A stretch of 50,861 bases of DNA from Pseudorhodobacter sp. (GCA_029254215.1 JAQWYA010000151.1:1-50861), one strand, 5' to 3'. Positions 16,458 through 27,016 are shown, numbered from the stretch's first letter. Notes: generated by a model not told the origin, from the letters alone. Numbers and translations are program-made.

Positions 16458-17729
16458 ATGGCAGTTGAAGGCACGGCGGCGCGCGCAGCGGCGGTGGACC
16501 TGTTGGGGGCCGTGATCAGCGAAGGCTTGCCGCTGAGCCAACTGCTGGAAGAGGGCGCCCCCGTTCTGGCGCAGCTTTCGGCCTCTGACCGGGCGCGGGC
16601 GCAACGGCTGACCCTGATGACCCTGCGCCATCTGGAACAGGCCGATGCGGTGCTTGCCCCCCATCTGCGCAAAATGCCGCCACGGACGGTGCGCAATGCC
16701 CTGCGCTTGGCCGTGGTCGAACTGGCCGTGGATGGCGCGGCCCCGCATGGGGTGGTGAATGCCGTGGTGGATATGGTGCGCCATGGCAAGCGCACAGCCC
16801 CGATGGCGGGCCTCGTCAATGCCGTCTTGCGCAAAGTCACGGCGGAGGAAGCCCCTTTCGCCAAGCTTCGCCCGCAAAAGATGCCGCAATGGCTGCGCCA
16901 GCCGCTTGTTCATTTATGGGGGCGGGACGTAGTCAGCGCGATTGAGGCGGTTCAGGCCGCGCAACCGCCGTTGGACCTGACGCTGAAGCCGGGCGCAGAA
17001 CGGCCAGAGGCCGCGCAGGCGCTTCCCACAGGTTCGGTGCGGCTGACAGGATCGGTTCAGATCTCGGCGCTGGCGGGCTATGCCGAAGGGGCATGGTGGG
17101 TGCAAGACGCCGCCGCCGCCCTTGCCGCCAAGCTGCTGGACCCGCAAAAAGGGGAGAAAGTCCTTGATCTGTGCGCGGCTCCGGGCGGCAAGACGATGCA
17201 AATGGCCGCCGCCGGGGCAGATGTGACGGCTTTGGATATTTCCGGCCCGCGCGCGGCACGGCTGGCCGAAAATCTGGTGCGCACCGGACTTGCGGCGCAG
17301 GTCGTGACCGCCGACGCGCTGCATTGGCAGCCCGACGCGCTTTTTGATGCGGTCTTGCTGGATGCGCCCTGTTCGGCCACGGGCACGATCCGCCGCCACC
17401 CCGATTTGCCCTTCGTCAAGGACGGGTCCGAGATTGCCGATCTTGTGGCGCTTCAATCCGCTTTGATTGACCGCGCGCTTGGCTTCCTGCGGCCCGGCGG
17501 GCGGCTGGTTTTTTGCACCTGCTCGCTTTTGCCGCAAGAGGGCGAGGCCCAGTTGGACGCTTTGTTGCAGCGTCACCCCGGCGTGACGGTGGAACGCCCC
17601 GCGCTGGAAGGGCTCGAGCCGGAGTGGGTCACCCCTGCCGGAGGATTGCGCTTGCGGCCCGATTATTGGGCAGAGTTGGGCGGCATGGATGGGTTTTTCA
17701 TGGCACGGTTGCGGCTTCCTGCGGCCTAA
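16458..17729 (+). CDS. rsmB: 16S rRNA (cytosine-C5)-methyltransferase, RsmB family
   Basis: RsmB-type enzymes make m5C967 in 16S rRNA using S-adenosylmethionine. The 423-residue protein has an N-terminal NusB-like RNA-binding domain (about 1-140). A Rossmann methyltransferase domain follows, with the SAM motif DLCAAPGGKT (from about 237), DAPCSATGTIRRHPD (C305) and VFCTCSLLPQEGE (C355). These two cysteines are the release and nucleophilic residues of m5C methyltransferases. ATG 16458 follows AGGGAAGGGC. A heparinase-like gene and purH follow on the same strand. Confidence 0.92.
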   Translation: MAVEGTAARAAAVDLLGAVISEGLPLSQLLEEGAPVLAQLSASDRARAQRLTLMTLRHLEQADAVLAPHLRKMPPRTVRNALRLAVVELAVDGAAPHGVVNAVVDMVRHGKRTAPMAGLVNAVLRKVTAEEAPFAKLRPQKMPQWLRQPLVHLWGRDVVSAIEAVQAAQPPLDLTLKPGAERPEAAQALPTGSVRLTGSVQISALAGYAEGAWWVQDAAAALAAKLLDPQKGEKVLDLCAAPGGKTMQMAAAGADVTALDISGPRAARLAENLVRTGLAAQVVTADALHWQPDALFDAVLLDAPCSATGTIRRHPDLPFVKDGSEIADLVALQSALIDRALGFLRPGGRLVFCTCSLLPQEGEAQLDALLQRHPGVTVERPALEGLEPEWVTPAGGLRLRPDYWAELGGMDGFFMARLRLPAA

Positions 17730-17867
17730 GCGGGCAATTTGCGGTGACAGGTTGCGCGCCCGCCGTTATGGTCGCCCACAGAACACCCGAAAACGGGGGG
17801 CTGGTATTTTTGGCAGCGACAATGAGGCAAGGTGGCAACTTCCCGGAATGACGGGTTCGCGGCTCGC

Positions 17868-19568
17868 ATGACGCGCTGGGCGAACAGATGGGCTGCGTGG
17901 CGTTCCGCGCGGGCGCCAGCCGCACGGGGATTCGTTTCGCAACCCGAACCGCGCAGCATCGGGCTTTATGCGCGCGGCAAGCAGCTTGTGTCGGGCAATA
18001 TCATGCTGGCCGGGCATCTGGTCGAAGCACCGGGCGAACCACTTTGGCATGTCGCAGCCGAAGACCCGGCCTTCTGGAAAGAAGCGCATGGCTTTGCCTG
18101 GCTCGATGATCTGGCCGCCGTGGGCGACATCGTGGCCCGCAAACGCGCGCAGGATTGGACGTGGCGCTGGATTGCGCTGTTTGGCAAGGGGCGCGGGCCG
18201 GGTTGGACGCCTGACCTGACGGGGCGTCGTCTGATCCGCTGGATCAACCACGCCATCTTCCTGATGAACGGGCGCGAACCCGAAGAAACGCAGGCCTATT
18301 TCCGCGCGCTTTCGGCCCAAACGCTCTTTCTGTCGCGGCGCTGGCAGGCTACAGCCCCCGGTCTGCCCCGGTTCGAGGCGCTGACGGGGCTGATCTATGC
18401 GGGGCTTGCGCTGACCGGCATGGAGGAGGTCGTGATCCCCGCCGTCGCCGCCCTTGCCCGCGAATGTGAGACCGAGATCGACGCACAAGGCGGCATCCCC
18501 ACCCGCAATCCCGAAGAATTGCTGGAGGTCTTTACGCTTTTGACATGGGCCGCGCAGGCGCTGGGAGAGGCCGGAAAAACCGTGCCGCCCGCGCATCTGG
18601 CCGCGATTGAGCGGATCGCCCCAACCCTGCGCAGCCTGCGCCATGCCGATGGCGCGCTGGCCCGGTTTCACGGCGGCGGGCGCGGAATGGAGGGGCGGCT
18701 GGACCATGCGCTGGCGGCCTCGGGCGTTCGCGCTGTGCCGGGCTCGGGCCTTGCGATGGGGTTTTTGCGGCTGGCCGCAGGGCGGACCACGGTGATTGTC
18801 GATGCCAGCGATCCGCCGGGTGGGCGGGCAGGGGCATCGGCCCATGCCTCAACCTTGGGGATCGAGATGACCTCGGGGCGGCGCCCGCTGATCGTCAGTT
18901 GCGGCTCTGGCGCGCCCTTCGGCCCGGAGTGGTATCGCGCGGGCCGCGCCACGCCCAGCCATTCGACCCTGTCGGTAGAGGGCTATTCCTCCAGCCGGTT
19001 GAACCGCGACACGCCAGAGGTTCTGGCCGATCGGTCGAATGTGGTGATGACCCGCCCCTCGCAGACGGCGGATGGGCAGATCTTGCGGCTGGCGCAGAAT
19101 GGGTGGGTCGCGACCCATGGCCTGATGCACAGCCGTTTGCTGCTTCTTTCGCCGGATGGTCGTCAATTGGGCGGTCAGGATGAATTGCGTGCCGAAAGCC
19201 CCGCCGACCGCGACCGCCTTGCCGCCGTGATGCGGCGCAACCGCGATGGGTGCGTCAGCTTTGCGATCCGCTTTCACCTGCATCCCGATGTTGATGCCGA
19301 AATTGACCTTGGCGGCACCGCCGTGTCCCTCGCTCTCAAAAGCGGTGAGATTTGGGTCTTTCGCCACAGCGGATCCGAAGGTCTGTCGGTTGAGCCCTCG
19401 GTTTACCTTGAAAAGGGCCGTTTACGCCCGCGCGCCAGCAAACAGATCGTGCTTTCCGGCCATGTGGCCGAGTTTGATGCGATGATTGGCTGGACCTTGG
19501 CCAAAGCACAGGATACTCCGCTGGCCATTCGTGATCTGGAACGCGACGACCCGCTGATCCAGGTCTGA
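17868..19568 (+). CDS. Heparinase II/III family protein
   Basis: The 566-residue protein has an alpha-helical toroid domain in its first half (HAIFLMNGREPEETQAYFRALSAQTLFLSRRW, GLPRFEALTGLIYAGLAL, GGIPTRNPEELLEV). A C-terminal beta-sandwich follows, with GMEGRLDHALAASG, ASDPPGGRAGASAHASTLGIEMTSGRRPLIVSCGSG, HSTLSVEGYSSS and RFHLHPDVDAEIDLGG. This is the heparinase II/III layout of polysaccharide lyases. No signal peptide is evident, so a cytoplasmic or unknown location is likely. The polymer is not known. ATG 17868 gives MTRWANRW; GTG 17832 with GAGG upstream is an alternative. The gene is flanked by rsmB and purH, a 27-nt gap before the latter. Confidence 0.88.
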   Translation: MTRWANRWAAWRSARAPAARGFVSQPEPRSIGLYARGKQLVSGNIMLAGHLVEAPGEPLWHVAAEDPAFWKEAHGFAWLDDLAAVGDIVARKRAQDWTWRWIALFGKGRGPGWTPDLTGRRLIRWINHAIFLMNGREPEETQAYFRALSAQTLFLSRRWQATAPGLPRFEALTGLIYAGLALTGMEEVVIPAVAALARECETEIDAQGGIPTRNPEELLEVFTLLTWAAQALGEAGKTVPPAHLAAIERIAPTLRSLRHADGALARFHGGGRGMEGRLDHALAASGVRAVPGSGLAMGFLRLAAGRTTVIVDASDPPGGRAGASAHASTLGIEMTSGRRPLIVSCGSGAPFGPEWYRAGRATPSHSTLSVEGYSSSRLNRDTPEVLADRSNVVMTRPSQTADGQILRLAQNGWVATHGLMHSRLLLLSPDGRQLGGQDELRAESPADRDRLAAVMRRNRDGCVSFAIRFHLHPDVDAEIDLGGTAVSLALKSGEIWVFRHSGSEGLSVEPSVYLEKGRLRPRASKQIVLSGHVAEFDAMIGWTLAKAQDTPLAIRDLERDDPLIQV

Positions 19569-19595
19569 CCCTCGCACTTTCCCGGAGTCTGCCAC

Positions 19596-21182
19596 ATGTC
19601 CGATCTCGTTCCCGTCAAACGCGCCCTTTTGTCTGTCTCGGATAAGACGGGGTTGGTGGATCTTGCCAAAGCACTTGCGGGGATGGGGGTTGATCTGGTG
19701 TCCACAGGGGGCACGGCGGCGGCGCTGCGCGATGCCGGGCTTGCGGTGCGCGATGTTTCAGACCTGACGGGCTTTCCCGAGATGATGGATGGACGGGTGA
19801 AAACCCTGCACCCGATGGTGCATGGCGGCCTGTTGGCGCTGCGCGATGACGCCAAGCATCAGGACGCGATGGCCACCCATGGGATCGAGGCGATCGATCT
19901 GTTGGTGGTGAACCTGTATCCGTTTGAAGCAACCGTCGCCGCCGGGGCCGCCTATGACGATTGCATCGAGAATATCGACATCGGTGGCCCGGCGATGATC
20001 CGCGCAGCCTCCAAGAACCACCTGTTTGTGAACGTCGTGACCGACCCCGAAGATTACGCCGCCCTGCTGGCCGAGATGGGGGCGAATGCGGGGGCGACCT
20101 CTTACGCGTTCCGCCAGAAGCTTGCGCTGACGGCCTATTCGCGCACCGCTGCCTATGATGCGGCGGTGTCCGGCTGGATGGCTGCGGCCCTGTCCGAAGC
20201 CACCCCGCGCCGCCGCGCCTTTGCGGGCACATTGGCGCAAAGCCTGCGCTATGGCGAAAACCCGCATCAGGCGGCGGCTTTCTATACCGATGGGTCCAAC
20301 CGGATCGGCGTGGCCACGGCCCTGCAGTTGCAGGGCAAGGAACTGAGCTACAACAACATCAACGACACGGACGCGGCCTTTGAATTGGTGGCGGAATTCG
20401 CTGGCAAAGGGCCTGCCTGCGCGATCATCAAACATGCCAATCCCTGCGGCGTGGCCACCGGGGCCAGTTTGGCCGAGGCCTACGCCCGTGCCTATGACTG
20501 CGACCGGACCAGCGCTTTTGGCGGGATCGTGGCGCTCAATCAGCCGCTGGACGGGGCGACGGCGGAAAAAATCTCGGAGATTTTCACCGAAGTCGTGATC
20601 GCACCCGGCGCCGATGATGCGGCACGCGCGATTTTCGCCAAGAAAAAGAACCTGCGGCTGCTGACCACGGATGGCCTGCCGGATGCGGGCTCCAAGGGGT
20701 TGGCCTATCGTCAGGTGGCGGGCGGCTTTCTGGTGCAGGACCGCGATGCGGCCAATGTGACGCTGGAGGATCTGAAAGTCGTGACCAAGCGCGCCCCGAC
20801 CGAGGCAGAGATGGCCGATTTGCTCTTCGCCTGGACCGTGGCGAAACACGTCAAATCCAACGCGATCATCTATGTGAAGGACGGAGCGACCGTGGGCGTC
20901 GGGGCGGGCCAGATGAGCCGCGTTGACAGCACCCGGATCGCTGCGCGCAAATCGCAGGACATGGCCGAGGCGATGGGCCTTCCCGCAGCGCTGACCAAAG
21001 GGTCTGTCGTGGCCTCGGATGCGTTCTTTCCCTTTGCCGATGGGCTGATTTCCGCCGCAGAGGCAGGGGCCACCGCGATTATCCAACCCGGCGGCTCCAT
21101 GCGCGATGACGAGGTGATCGCCGCTGCCGATGCCGCAGGTCTGGCCATGGTCTTTACCGGCCAGCGCCATTTCCGGCATTGA
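19596..21182 (+). CDS. purH: Bifunctional AICAR formyltransferase / IMP cyclohydrolase
   Basis: PurH carries out the last two steps of de novo purine synthesis: formylation of AICAR and ring closure to IMP. The 528-residue length is standard. The N-terminal cyclohydrolase domain shows [53 protein letters not shown] and [16 protein letters not shown]. The C-terminal transformylase shows [58 protein letters not shown] and [35 protein letters not shown]. It precedes lspA by only 3 nt. Confidence 0.98.
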   Translation: MSDLVPVKRALLSVSDKTGLVDLAKALAGMGVDLVSTGGTAAALRDAGLAVRDVSDLTGFPEMMDGRVKTLHPMVHGGLLALRDDAKHQDAMATHGIEAIDLLVVNLYPFEATVAAGAAYDDCIENIDIGGPAMIRAASKNHLFVNVVTDPEDYAALLAEMGANAGATSYAFRQKLALTAYSRTAAYDAAVSGWMAAALSEATPRRRAFAGTLAQSLRYGENPHQAAAFYTDGSNRIGVATALQLQGKELSYNNINDTDAAFELVAEFAGKGPACAIIKHANPCGVATGASLAEAYARAYDCDRTSAFGGIVALNQPLDGATAEKISEIFTEVVIAPGADDAARAIFAKKKNLRLLTTDGLPDAGSKGLAYRQVAGGFLVQDRDAANVTLEDLKVVTKRAPTEAEMADLLFAWTVAKHVKSNAIIYVKDGATVGVGAGQMSRVDSTRIAARKSQDMAEAMGLPAALTKGSVVASDAFFPFADGLISAAEAGATAIIQPGGSMRDDEVIAAADAAGLAMVFTGQRHFRH

Positions 21183-21185
21183 TCC

Positions 21186-21668
21186 ATGCGGATGTTCTGG
21201 GCGGCTTTCGCGATTTTTGTGCTGGACCAGATCACCAAGCTTGCGGTGGTCTTTGGGCTCAATCTGCGGGAAGTCGGGCAATATGATGTCTGGCCGCCCT
21301 ATCTGACCTTTCGGATGGCGTGGAATAGGGGCGTGAACTTTGGCCTTTTCGCCAATGATTCTGGTGTGATGCGCTGGGTGCTTATTGCCGTGGCTTTGGC
21401 GATCTCGCTTTGGGTCTGGCGGTGGATTTCCAGCAGTAATCAGCCGAAAATGGCGCAAATCTCGGCCGGGGTTCTGATCGGGGGGGCTTTGGGGAATGTG
21501 GTGGACCGCGTGTTCTACGGGGCTGTTGCGGATTTTTTGAACATGTCTTGTTGCGGTTTCAACAACCCCTATGCGTTCAATGTGGCCGATATCGCCATTT
21601 TCGCTGGTGCGATCGGGTTGGTTCTGTTTACCTCGGACACAGGGAAAAGCCCCGATCACAAAGCGTGA
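21186..21668 (+). CDS. lspA: Lipoprotein signal peptidase (signal peptidase II)
   Basis: LspA is an inner-membrane aspartyl protease that cuts prolipoprotein signal peptides after diacylglyceryl transfer. The 160-residue protein has four hydrophobic segments. Family motifs are [39 protein letters not shown] and [12 protein letters not shown], with catalytic D116 and D135. The start follows the purH stop by 3 nt, so translation is probably coupled. The next gene codes for a lipoprotein, a natural substrate. Confidence 0.96.
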   Translation: MRMFWAAFAIFVLDQITKLAVVFGLNLREVGQYDVWPPYLTFRMAWNRGVNFGLFANDSGVMRWVLIAVALAISLWVWRWISSSNQPKMAQISAGVLIGGALGNVVDRVFYGAVADFLNMSCCGFNNPYAFNVADIAIFAGAIGLVLFTSDTGKSPDHKA

Positions 21669-21777
21669 AAGACCCCGTGACGCGCCGGGATCTTTGGGTT
21701 AAACAAAGCGCAGGGTGCGCGGCCCTGCCCGAGGGTAAGGCCAAGTGGCGCGTAAAAGCGACGTGAAGGAGAGGAAG

Positions 21778-22305
21778 ATGCAGGCAGGACGGAGTGCCCT
21801 TGCCATCGCGGGTTTGGCGATGCTGACACTTGCTGCTTGCGGTGAAGATGTTCCGCAGTTGATGAACCTGCGCGCAACCGGCAATGGCCCCGATGAATTC
21901 GCCATCGTGCCGCCGAAAGGGCTTGAGATGCCCGAAGATCTTGCCAGCCTTCCCGAACCCACGCCGAACGGCACCAACCGCACCGATCAGACCCCCGAAG
22001 ATGACGCCGTTGCAGCCCTTGGTGGCCGCCCCGGTGCCGCACGCGGCGTGCCTGCGGGCGACTCCGGGTTGGTGAATTACTCCTCCCGCTATGGCCGTGC
22101 CGCAGAGATCCGCACCAGCCTTGCCGCCGAGGATCTGGAATACCGGCGCAACAACAAGGGCAAGTTCCTGGAGCGTCTGTTCAACGTGACCACCTATTTC
22201 CAAGCCTATGAGCCGATCTCTCTGGATCAGCATGCCGAATTGGAACGTTGGCGCCGGGCCGGTGTGCGCACCGTCGCCGCGCCTCCGCCCGGTCAAGGCC
22301 AGTAA
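21778..22305 (+). CDS. DUF3035 lipoprotein
   Basis: The 175-residue protein has a lipoprotein signal with lipobox LTLAAC (acylated C21). The region GPDEFAIVPPKGLEMPEDLASLPEPTPNG is typical of DUF3035, a family confined to alphaproteobacteria as far as I know. The C-terminal half has a helix FLERLFNVTTYFQAYEPISLDQHAELERWR. It is likely attached to the outer or inner membrane; function unknown. The ATG at 21778 has a strong GGAGAGGAAG site. It lies directly after lspA and before the M16 peptidase pair. Confidence 0.88.
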   Translation: MQAGRSALAIAGLAMLTLAACGEDVPQLMNLRATGNGPDEFAIVPPKGLEMPEDLASLPEPTPNGTNRTDQTPEDDAVAALGGRPGAARGVPAGDSGLVNYSSRYGRAAEIRTSLAAEDLEYRRNNKGKFLERLFNVTTYFQAYEPISLDQHAELERWRRAGVRTVAAPPPGQGQ

Positions 22306-22417
22306 GCCGCGCCAAAGCATTACAAATCCGTCTGAATGCTCACATCCGCGTCAGCGAGGCTTGACCCCGGCGCGGCGCTGCGTACCTGTTGACCACAGGA
22401 ACTGATGGAGGAAAGCC

Positions 22418-23755
22418 ATGTTGCGCCGCTATGTCGCCCCGATCCTTTTGGGGGCCTTCATGGGTTTGCCCGCCGTCGCGGATGAGGTGACCACCTTCAC
22501 GCTGGAAAATGGGTTGGAGGCCGTGGTCATCGAAGATCACCGCGCCCCGGTTGTCACCCATATGCTGTGGTATCGCGTCGGCTCTGCCGATGAAGAGGCG
22601 GGCACATCGGGCATCGCCCATTTCCTGGAACATCTGATGTTCAAAGGCACCGATATGCTGGCCCCCGGAGAGTTTTCCGCCACGGTGGAGGCGCAGGGTG
22701 GCAATGACAATGCTTTCACCTCTTGGGATTTTACCGCCTATTTTCAGCGCGTTGCCGCTGACCGTCTGGAATTGATGATGAAGATGGAGGCCAACCGGAT
22801 GCGCGGCCTCATCCTGTCAGAGGAAGACGTGCGCACCGAACGCGGCGTGATTCTGGAAGAGCGCAACCAGCGCACCGACAGCGACCCCGGCGCCTTGTTC
22901 GGCGAACAGCGCCGTGCCGCGCAATATATGAACCACCGCTACGGCGTGCCGATCATCGGCTGGCGGCATGAGATTGAAGACCTCTCGCGCGAAGATGCGC
23001 TGGCCTTCTACCAGAAATACTATGCGCCCAATAACGCGATCCTGATCGTGGCAGGCGATGTGGACCCGGAACAGGTGAAGGCCCTGGCTGAAACCTATTA
23101 CGGCCCCATCGCGCCCACCCCCGGCCTGACAGAGCGTCTGCGCCCCGCCGAACCGCCGCAACTGGCCGAACGCCGACTGAAAATGACGGACCCGCGCGTG
23201 GCGCAGCCCTATGTCATCCGCACCTATATCGCCCCGGAGCGAAACCCCGGCGATCAGGCGCAGGCGGCGGCGCTGACCTATCTGGCCGAACTTCTGGGCG
23301 GCAATGGCACGACCTCGGTTCTGGCCAAGGCGCTGCAATTCGGGGAAGGGGCCAAGGCCGTTTACACCTCGGCCTTCTACGATGGCACGTCGCTGGACCT
23401 GTCGAACTTTGGCTTTGCCATTGTTCCCGTTCCCGGCGTCAGCCTGCAAGAGGCCGAAGACGCGATGGATGGGGTCATTGCATCCTTTCTGGAGGAAGGC
23501 GTCGATCCGGCCGCCTTTGAGCGGCTGAAACGCCAGCTGCGCGCCGACGAGATTTACGCCCGCGACGATGTGGACGGTTTGGCACGCCGCTATGGGCAGG
23601 CGCTGACCTCGGGGTTGACGGTGGCGGATGTGCAGGATTGGGCAACGGTCCTGCAAGCTGTGACGCCAGAGGATGTGATGAACGCGGCCCGCGCCGTGCT
23701 GGACCGTAACAAGGCCGTCACCGGCTGGTTGATGCGCGAGGAGGCAGGACAATGA
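22418..23755 (+). CDS. Secreted M16 family zinc metallopeptidase (catalytic partner)
   Basis: The 445-residue protein has a signal peptide (1-21, ending AVA-DE) and an M16 (pitrilysin/insulinase) fold in two halves. The inverted zinc motif H68-F-L-E71-H72 is intact, and downstream TERGVILEERNQR supplies the distal glutamate. It should act in the periplasm on peptides. It overlaps the next M16 gene by 4 nt (ATGA). That partner lacks the zinc motif, so the two probably form a heterodimer like the mitochondrial processing peptidase beta/alpha pair. Confidence 0.93.
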   Translation: MLRRYVAPILLGAFMGLPAVADEVTTFTLENGLEAVVIEDHRAPVVTHMLWYRVGSADEEAGTSGIAHFLEHLMFKGTDMLAPGEFSATVEAQGGNDNAFTSWDFTAYFQRVAADRLELMMKMEANRMRGLILSEEDVRTERGVILEERNQRTDSDPGALFGEQRRAAQYMNHRYGVPIIGWRHEIEDLSREDALAFYQKYYAPNNAILIVAGDVDPEQVKALAETYYGPIAPTPGLTERLRPAEPPQLAERRLKMTDPRVAQPYVIRTYIAPERNPGDQAQAAALTYLAELLGGNGTTSVLAKALQFGEGAKAVYTSAFYDGTSLDLSNFGFAIVPVPGVSLQEAEDAMDGVIASFLEEGVDPAAFERLKRQLRADEIYARDDVDGLARRYGQALTSGLTVADVQDWATVLQAVTPEDVMNAARAVLDRNKAVTGWLMREEAGQ

Positions 23756-25065
23756 AGATGCTTCGCTATGCAATCGTGGCGCTTTTGGCGCTGTCGGCCC
23801 CGCTGCGGGCGGAACTGCCTATTCAGGAGGTGAAATCTCCGGGGGGGCTGACCGCTTGGCTGATCGAAGATCATGGCATCCCCTTCACGGCACTGGAGAT
23901 CCGCTTTGCCGGGGGCACCTCGCTTGATCCGCCGGATCAGCGCGGCGTGGTGAACCTGATGACCGCCCTGATCGAAGAAGGTGCGGGCGATCTGGACGCG
24001 CAGGGCTTTGCCGAGGCGCGCGACGATCTGGCGGCGAATTTCGGCTTTGGGGCCGGCATTGATTCGGTGTCCGTCTCGGCGCAGTTCCTGACGGAGAACC
24101 GCGATCAGGCGATGGCGCTGCTGCGCTCTGCGCTGATCAATCCGCGCTTTGATGCGGCGGCGGTCGAACGGGTGCGCGGTCAGGTGCTGGCCAATATCGA
24201 CTCGGACGCCAAAGACCCTGGCAGCATTGCCGCCCGCAGCTTTGACCGCGCCGCCTTCGGAACCCATGCCTATGGCAGTTCGGGCGATGGCACGGCGCAA
24301 AGCGTGGCGGGGCTAAGCCGTGCCGACATTGTTGCCGCCCATAAAGGCGCCTTGTCGCGCGACCGTATTTTTGTGGCCGCGGCGGGTGACATCACGGCGG
24401 AAGATCTGGGAAAGCTGCTTGATGATCTGCTGGGCGATCTGCCTGCCACGGGGACGCCGCTTCCTGCGCGCGCCGATTGGGGGCTGAAGGGCGGCGTCAC
24501 GGTGATCGACTTTCCGTCGCCCAATTCTCTGGTGCGCTTTGGCCATATCGGGATCAAGCGCGACGACCCTGAGTTTTTTGCCGCCTTCATCCTGAATGAG
24601 ATTCTGGGCGGCGGGCGCTTTACCGCCCGTCTGATGACCGAAGTGCGCGACAAACGGGGGCTGACCTATGGCATCTCCTCCTATCTTGCGCCGATGGATC
24701 ATGCCGAGTTGATGCTGGGGCAGTTCTCCAGCGCCAATGACAAGGTGGGCGAAGCGATTGATATCGTCGCGTCAGAATGGGCACGGATGCGTGAAGAAGG
24801 GGTCACGGCCGAAGAACTTGCCGCGACAAAGACCTATCTGACAGGCTCTTACCCGCTGCGCTTTGATGGCAACGGCCCGATTGCCCGTATTCTGGTGGGT
24901 ATGCAGATGGAAGGCTTGCCGATTGACTACGCGCAGACCCGCAATGCCAAGATTGAGGCGGTGACGCAGGCGGATGTGCTGCGTGTAGCCCAACGCCTGT
25001 TGCAGCCCGATGCCCTGCATTTCACTGTTGTCGGTCAACCCGAAGGGGTCGTCAGCAAACCTTGA
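23752..25065 (+). CDS. Secreted M16 family protein without zinc site (non-catalytic partner)
   Basis: The 437-residue protein has a signal peptide (about 1-19) and the M16 fold, but where HxxEH should lie it reads RGVVNLMTALIEEGAG, so zinc binding is lost. The C-terminal RY motif region is kept: LMTEVRDKRGLTYGISSYL and FDGNGPIARILVGMQMEGLPIDY. It most likely pairs with the upstream catalytic subunit, supplying substrate-binding surface. Its ATG overlaps the upstream stop, favouring balanced synthesis. Confidence 0.92.
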   Translation: MKMLRYAIVALLALSAPLRAELPIQEVKSPGGLTAWLIEDHGIPFTALEIRFAGGTSLDPPDQRGVVNLMTALIEEGAGDLDAQGFAEARDDLAANFGFGAGIDSVSVSAQFLTENRDQAMALLRSALINPRFDAAAVERVRGQVLANIDSDAKDPGSIAARSFDRAAFGTHAYGSSGDGTAQSVAGLSRADIVAAHKGALSRDRIFVAAAGDITAEDLGKLLDDLLGDLPATGTPLPARADWGLKGGVTVIDFPSPNSLVRFGHIGIKRDDPEFFAAFILNEILGGGRFTARLMTEVRDKRGLTYGISSYLAPMDHAELMLGQFSSANDKVGEAIDIVASEWARMREEGVTAEELAATKTYLTGSYPLRFDGNGPIARILVGMQMEGLPIDYAQTRNAKIEAVTQADVLRVAQRLLQPDALHFTVVGQPEGVVSKP

Positions 25066-25085
25066 CCGCCGCCATCGCATGGGAT

Positions 25086-25114
25086 GATCTGGCCTCCATA
25101 ACCGGGGCCAGATC
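25086..25114 (+). terminator. Hairpin between the M16 pair and mutL
   Basis: A perfect 9-bp stem pairs 25086-25094 with 25106-25114 around an 11-nt loop, about 20 nt after the second M16 stop. There is no T-run; it may be a weak terminator or a chance structure in GC-rich DNA. Confidence 0.35.
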
Positions 25115-25156
25115 CTATGGCCGAATCTGCCCGCCCATGCTAGCAATGGTGGCATC

Positions 25157-27016
25157 ATGCAAAGCCACCCCAAGATAAGCCCAGACTCCGCCCCTCAGCG
25201 CCCGACGATCCGGCAGCTGGACGAATCTGCGATCAATCGGATCGCGGCGGGTGAGGTTGTGGAGCGGCCCGCCTCTGCGGTCAAGGAACTGGTGGAAAAC
25301 GCGCTTGATGCCGGGGCGCGGCGGATCACTGTGGACTATGCCGAAGGCGGCAAGCGTCTGATCCGGGTCACGGATGATGGCTGCGGCATGAGCGGGGATG
25401 ATCTGCCGCTGGCCCTGTCTCGCCATGCGACCTCGAAGATCGACGGGTCTGATCTTTTGAACATCCACTCCTTCGGCTTTCGCGGAGAGGCCCTGCCCAG
25501 CCTTGGCGCCGTGGGGCGGCTGACGATTTCAAGCCGTGCGGCGGGCGAAGGGGGCGTGATGATTGCCGTCTCGGGCGGGCGGATGGAGCCTGTGCGCCCT
25601 GCCGCCCTGCCACAAGGCACGGTGGTGGAGCTGCGCGATCTGTTCTTTGCGACCCCGGCGCGGCTGAAATTCATGCGCTCCGACCGGGCAGAAGCGCAGG
25701 CGATTGGTGAGGTGATCCGCCGTCTTGCGCTTGCGGAACCCGAGGTGGGCTTCGTGCTGCGCGATGTCTCGGGCGGGGGCGATGGCCGGGTGATGTTTCG
25801 CGCCGACCCCGAACAGGGCGATTTCTTTGGTGCACTTCATGCGCGGGTGGCGGGCGTGTTGGGGCGGGATTTTGCGGAAAATGCCCTTCCCATTGATGCA
25901 GAGCGCGAGGGCCTGCGGCTGCAAGGCTTTGCCGCCCTGCCGACCTATTCGCGCGGATCTTCAGCCGCGCAATATCTGTTTGTGAATGGCCGCCCCGTGG
26001 CCGACCGGATGCTCTTTGGCGCGCTGCGGGCCGCCTATATGGATGTGCTGAGCCGCGATCGGCATCCGGCCGCGGTTCTGAACCTTCAATGCGACCCGCA
26101 ATCGGTGGATGTGAACGTGCATCCCGCCAAATCCGAGGTGCGGTTTCGCGAACCGGCGCTGGCGCGGGGGCTTATCGTCTCGGCGCTGCGCCATGCCTTG
26201 GCAGAGGCGGGGCATCGGGCCTCTTCGACCGTGGGGGCGGAAACGCTGGGCGCGTTCCGGCCCGAACCGGCAGCGGATACCGCCCCGCGCGTCTATCAGA
26301 TGGACCGCCCGCACCGTGCCGCGATTTCGCGGCTGGCGCAGTTTCAGGCCCCGGAAGCCTCCTCGCACAGCTTTGGATTTGCCGAAGCCCCCTCCGCACG
26401 CACCGAACCCGCCCCCCTGACAGAGGCCGATATTGCCCGTCCGCTTGGGGCGGCCCGCGCGCAACTGCATGAAAATTACATCGTCGCCCAGACCCGCGAC
26501 GGCATGATCCTTGTCGATCAGCACGCCGCCCATGAACGCTTGGTCTATGAACGGCTCAAGGCGCAGAGGGACGGCTCCGGCATCACGGCACAGGCGCTTT
26601 TGATCCCTGAAATCGTGGAACTCTCGCCGCAGGAGGCCGCCCAACTGCTGGAGCTTGCCCCCGATCTGGCCGCGCTTGGTCTGGGGATTGAGGCTTTTGG
26701 CGGCGGCGCGATTGCGGTTCGTGAAACACCCGCCTTGCTGGGGCAGGTCGATGCCGAGGCGCTGTTGCGCGACATTCTGGACGATCTGGCGGATATCGGG
26801 CGCTCTGACCGGTTGCAGGCGCGGATGGATGCGGTGCTCAGCCGGATGGCCTGTCATGGGTCTGTCCGCTCGGGGCGTCAGATGCGCGCCGAAGAGATGA
26901 ACGCCCTTCTGCGCGAGATGGAGGCGACGCCGCTTTCGGGTCAGTGCAACCATGGCCGCCCCACCTATGTGGAGCTGAAGCTTGCCGATATCGAACGGCT
27001 TTTTGGCCGCCGATGA
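25157..27016 (+). CDS. mutL: DNA mismatch repair protein MutL (endonuclease-type)
   Basis: MutL couples MutS recognition of mismatches to strand removal. The 619-residue protein has the GHKL ATPase core: [41 protein letters not shown] and [12 protein letters not shown] proline/alanine-rich linker and the dimerisation domain follow. The endonuclease motif [12 protein letters not shown] (DQHA-x2-E-x4-E) is intact from D454, with the companion [18 protein letters not shown] and terminal LFGRR. This fits nicking MutL of bacteria without MutH. In the metal-site motif usually written CPHGRP the Pro is Asn here. It overlaps rmuC by 4 nt. Confidence 0.97.
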   Translation: MQSHPKISPDSAPQRPTIRQLDESAINRIAAGEVVERPASAVKELVENALDAGARRITVDYAEGGKRLIRVTDDGCGMSGDDLPLALSRHATSKIDGSDLLNIHSFGFRGEALPSLGAVGRLTISSRAAGEGGVMIAVSGGRMEPVRPAALPQGTVVELRDLFFATPARLKFMRSDRAEAQAIGEVIRRLALAEPEVGFVLRDVSGGGDGRVMFRADPEQGDFFGALHARVAGVLGRDFAENALPIDAEREGLRLQGFAALPTYSRGSSAAQYLFVNGRPVADRMLFGALRAAYMDVLSRDRHPAAVLNLQCDPQSVDVNVHPAKSEVRFREPALARGLIVSALRHALAEAGHRASSTVGAETLGAFRPEPAADTAPRVYQMDRPHRAAISRLAQFQAPEASSHSFGFAEAPSARTEPAPLTEADIARPLGAARAQLHENYIVAQTRDGMILVDQHAAHERLVYERLKAQRDGSGITAQALLIPEIVELSPQEAAQLLELAPDLAALGLGIEAFGGGAIAVRETPALLGQVDAEALLRDILDDLADIGRSDRLQARMDAVLSRMACHGSVRSGRQMRAEEMNALLREMEATPLSGQCNHGRPTYVELKLADIERLFGRR

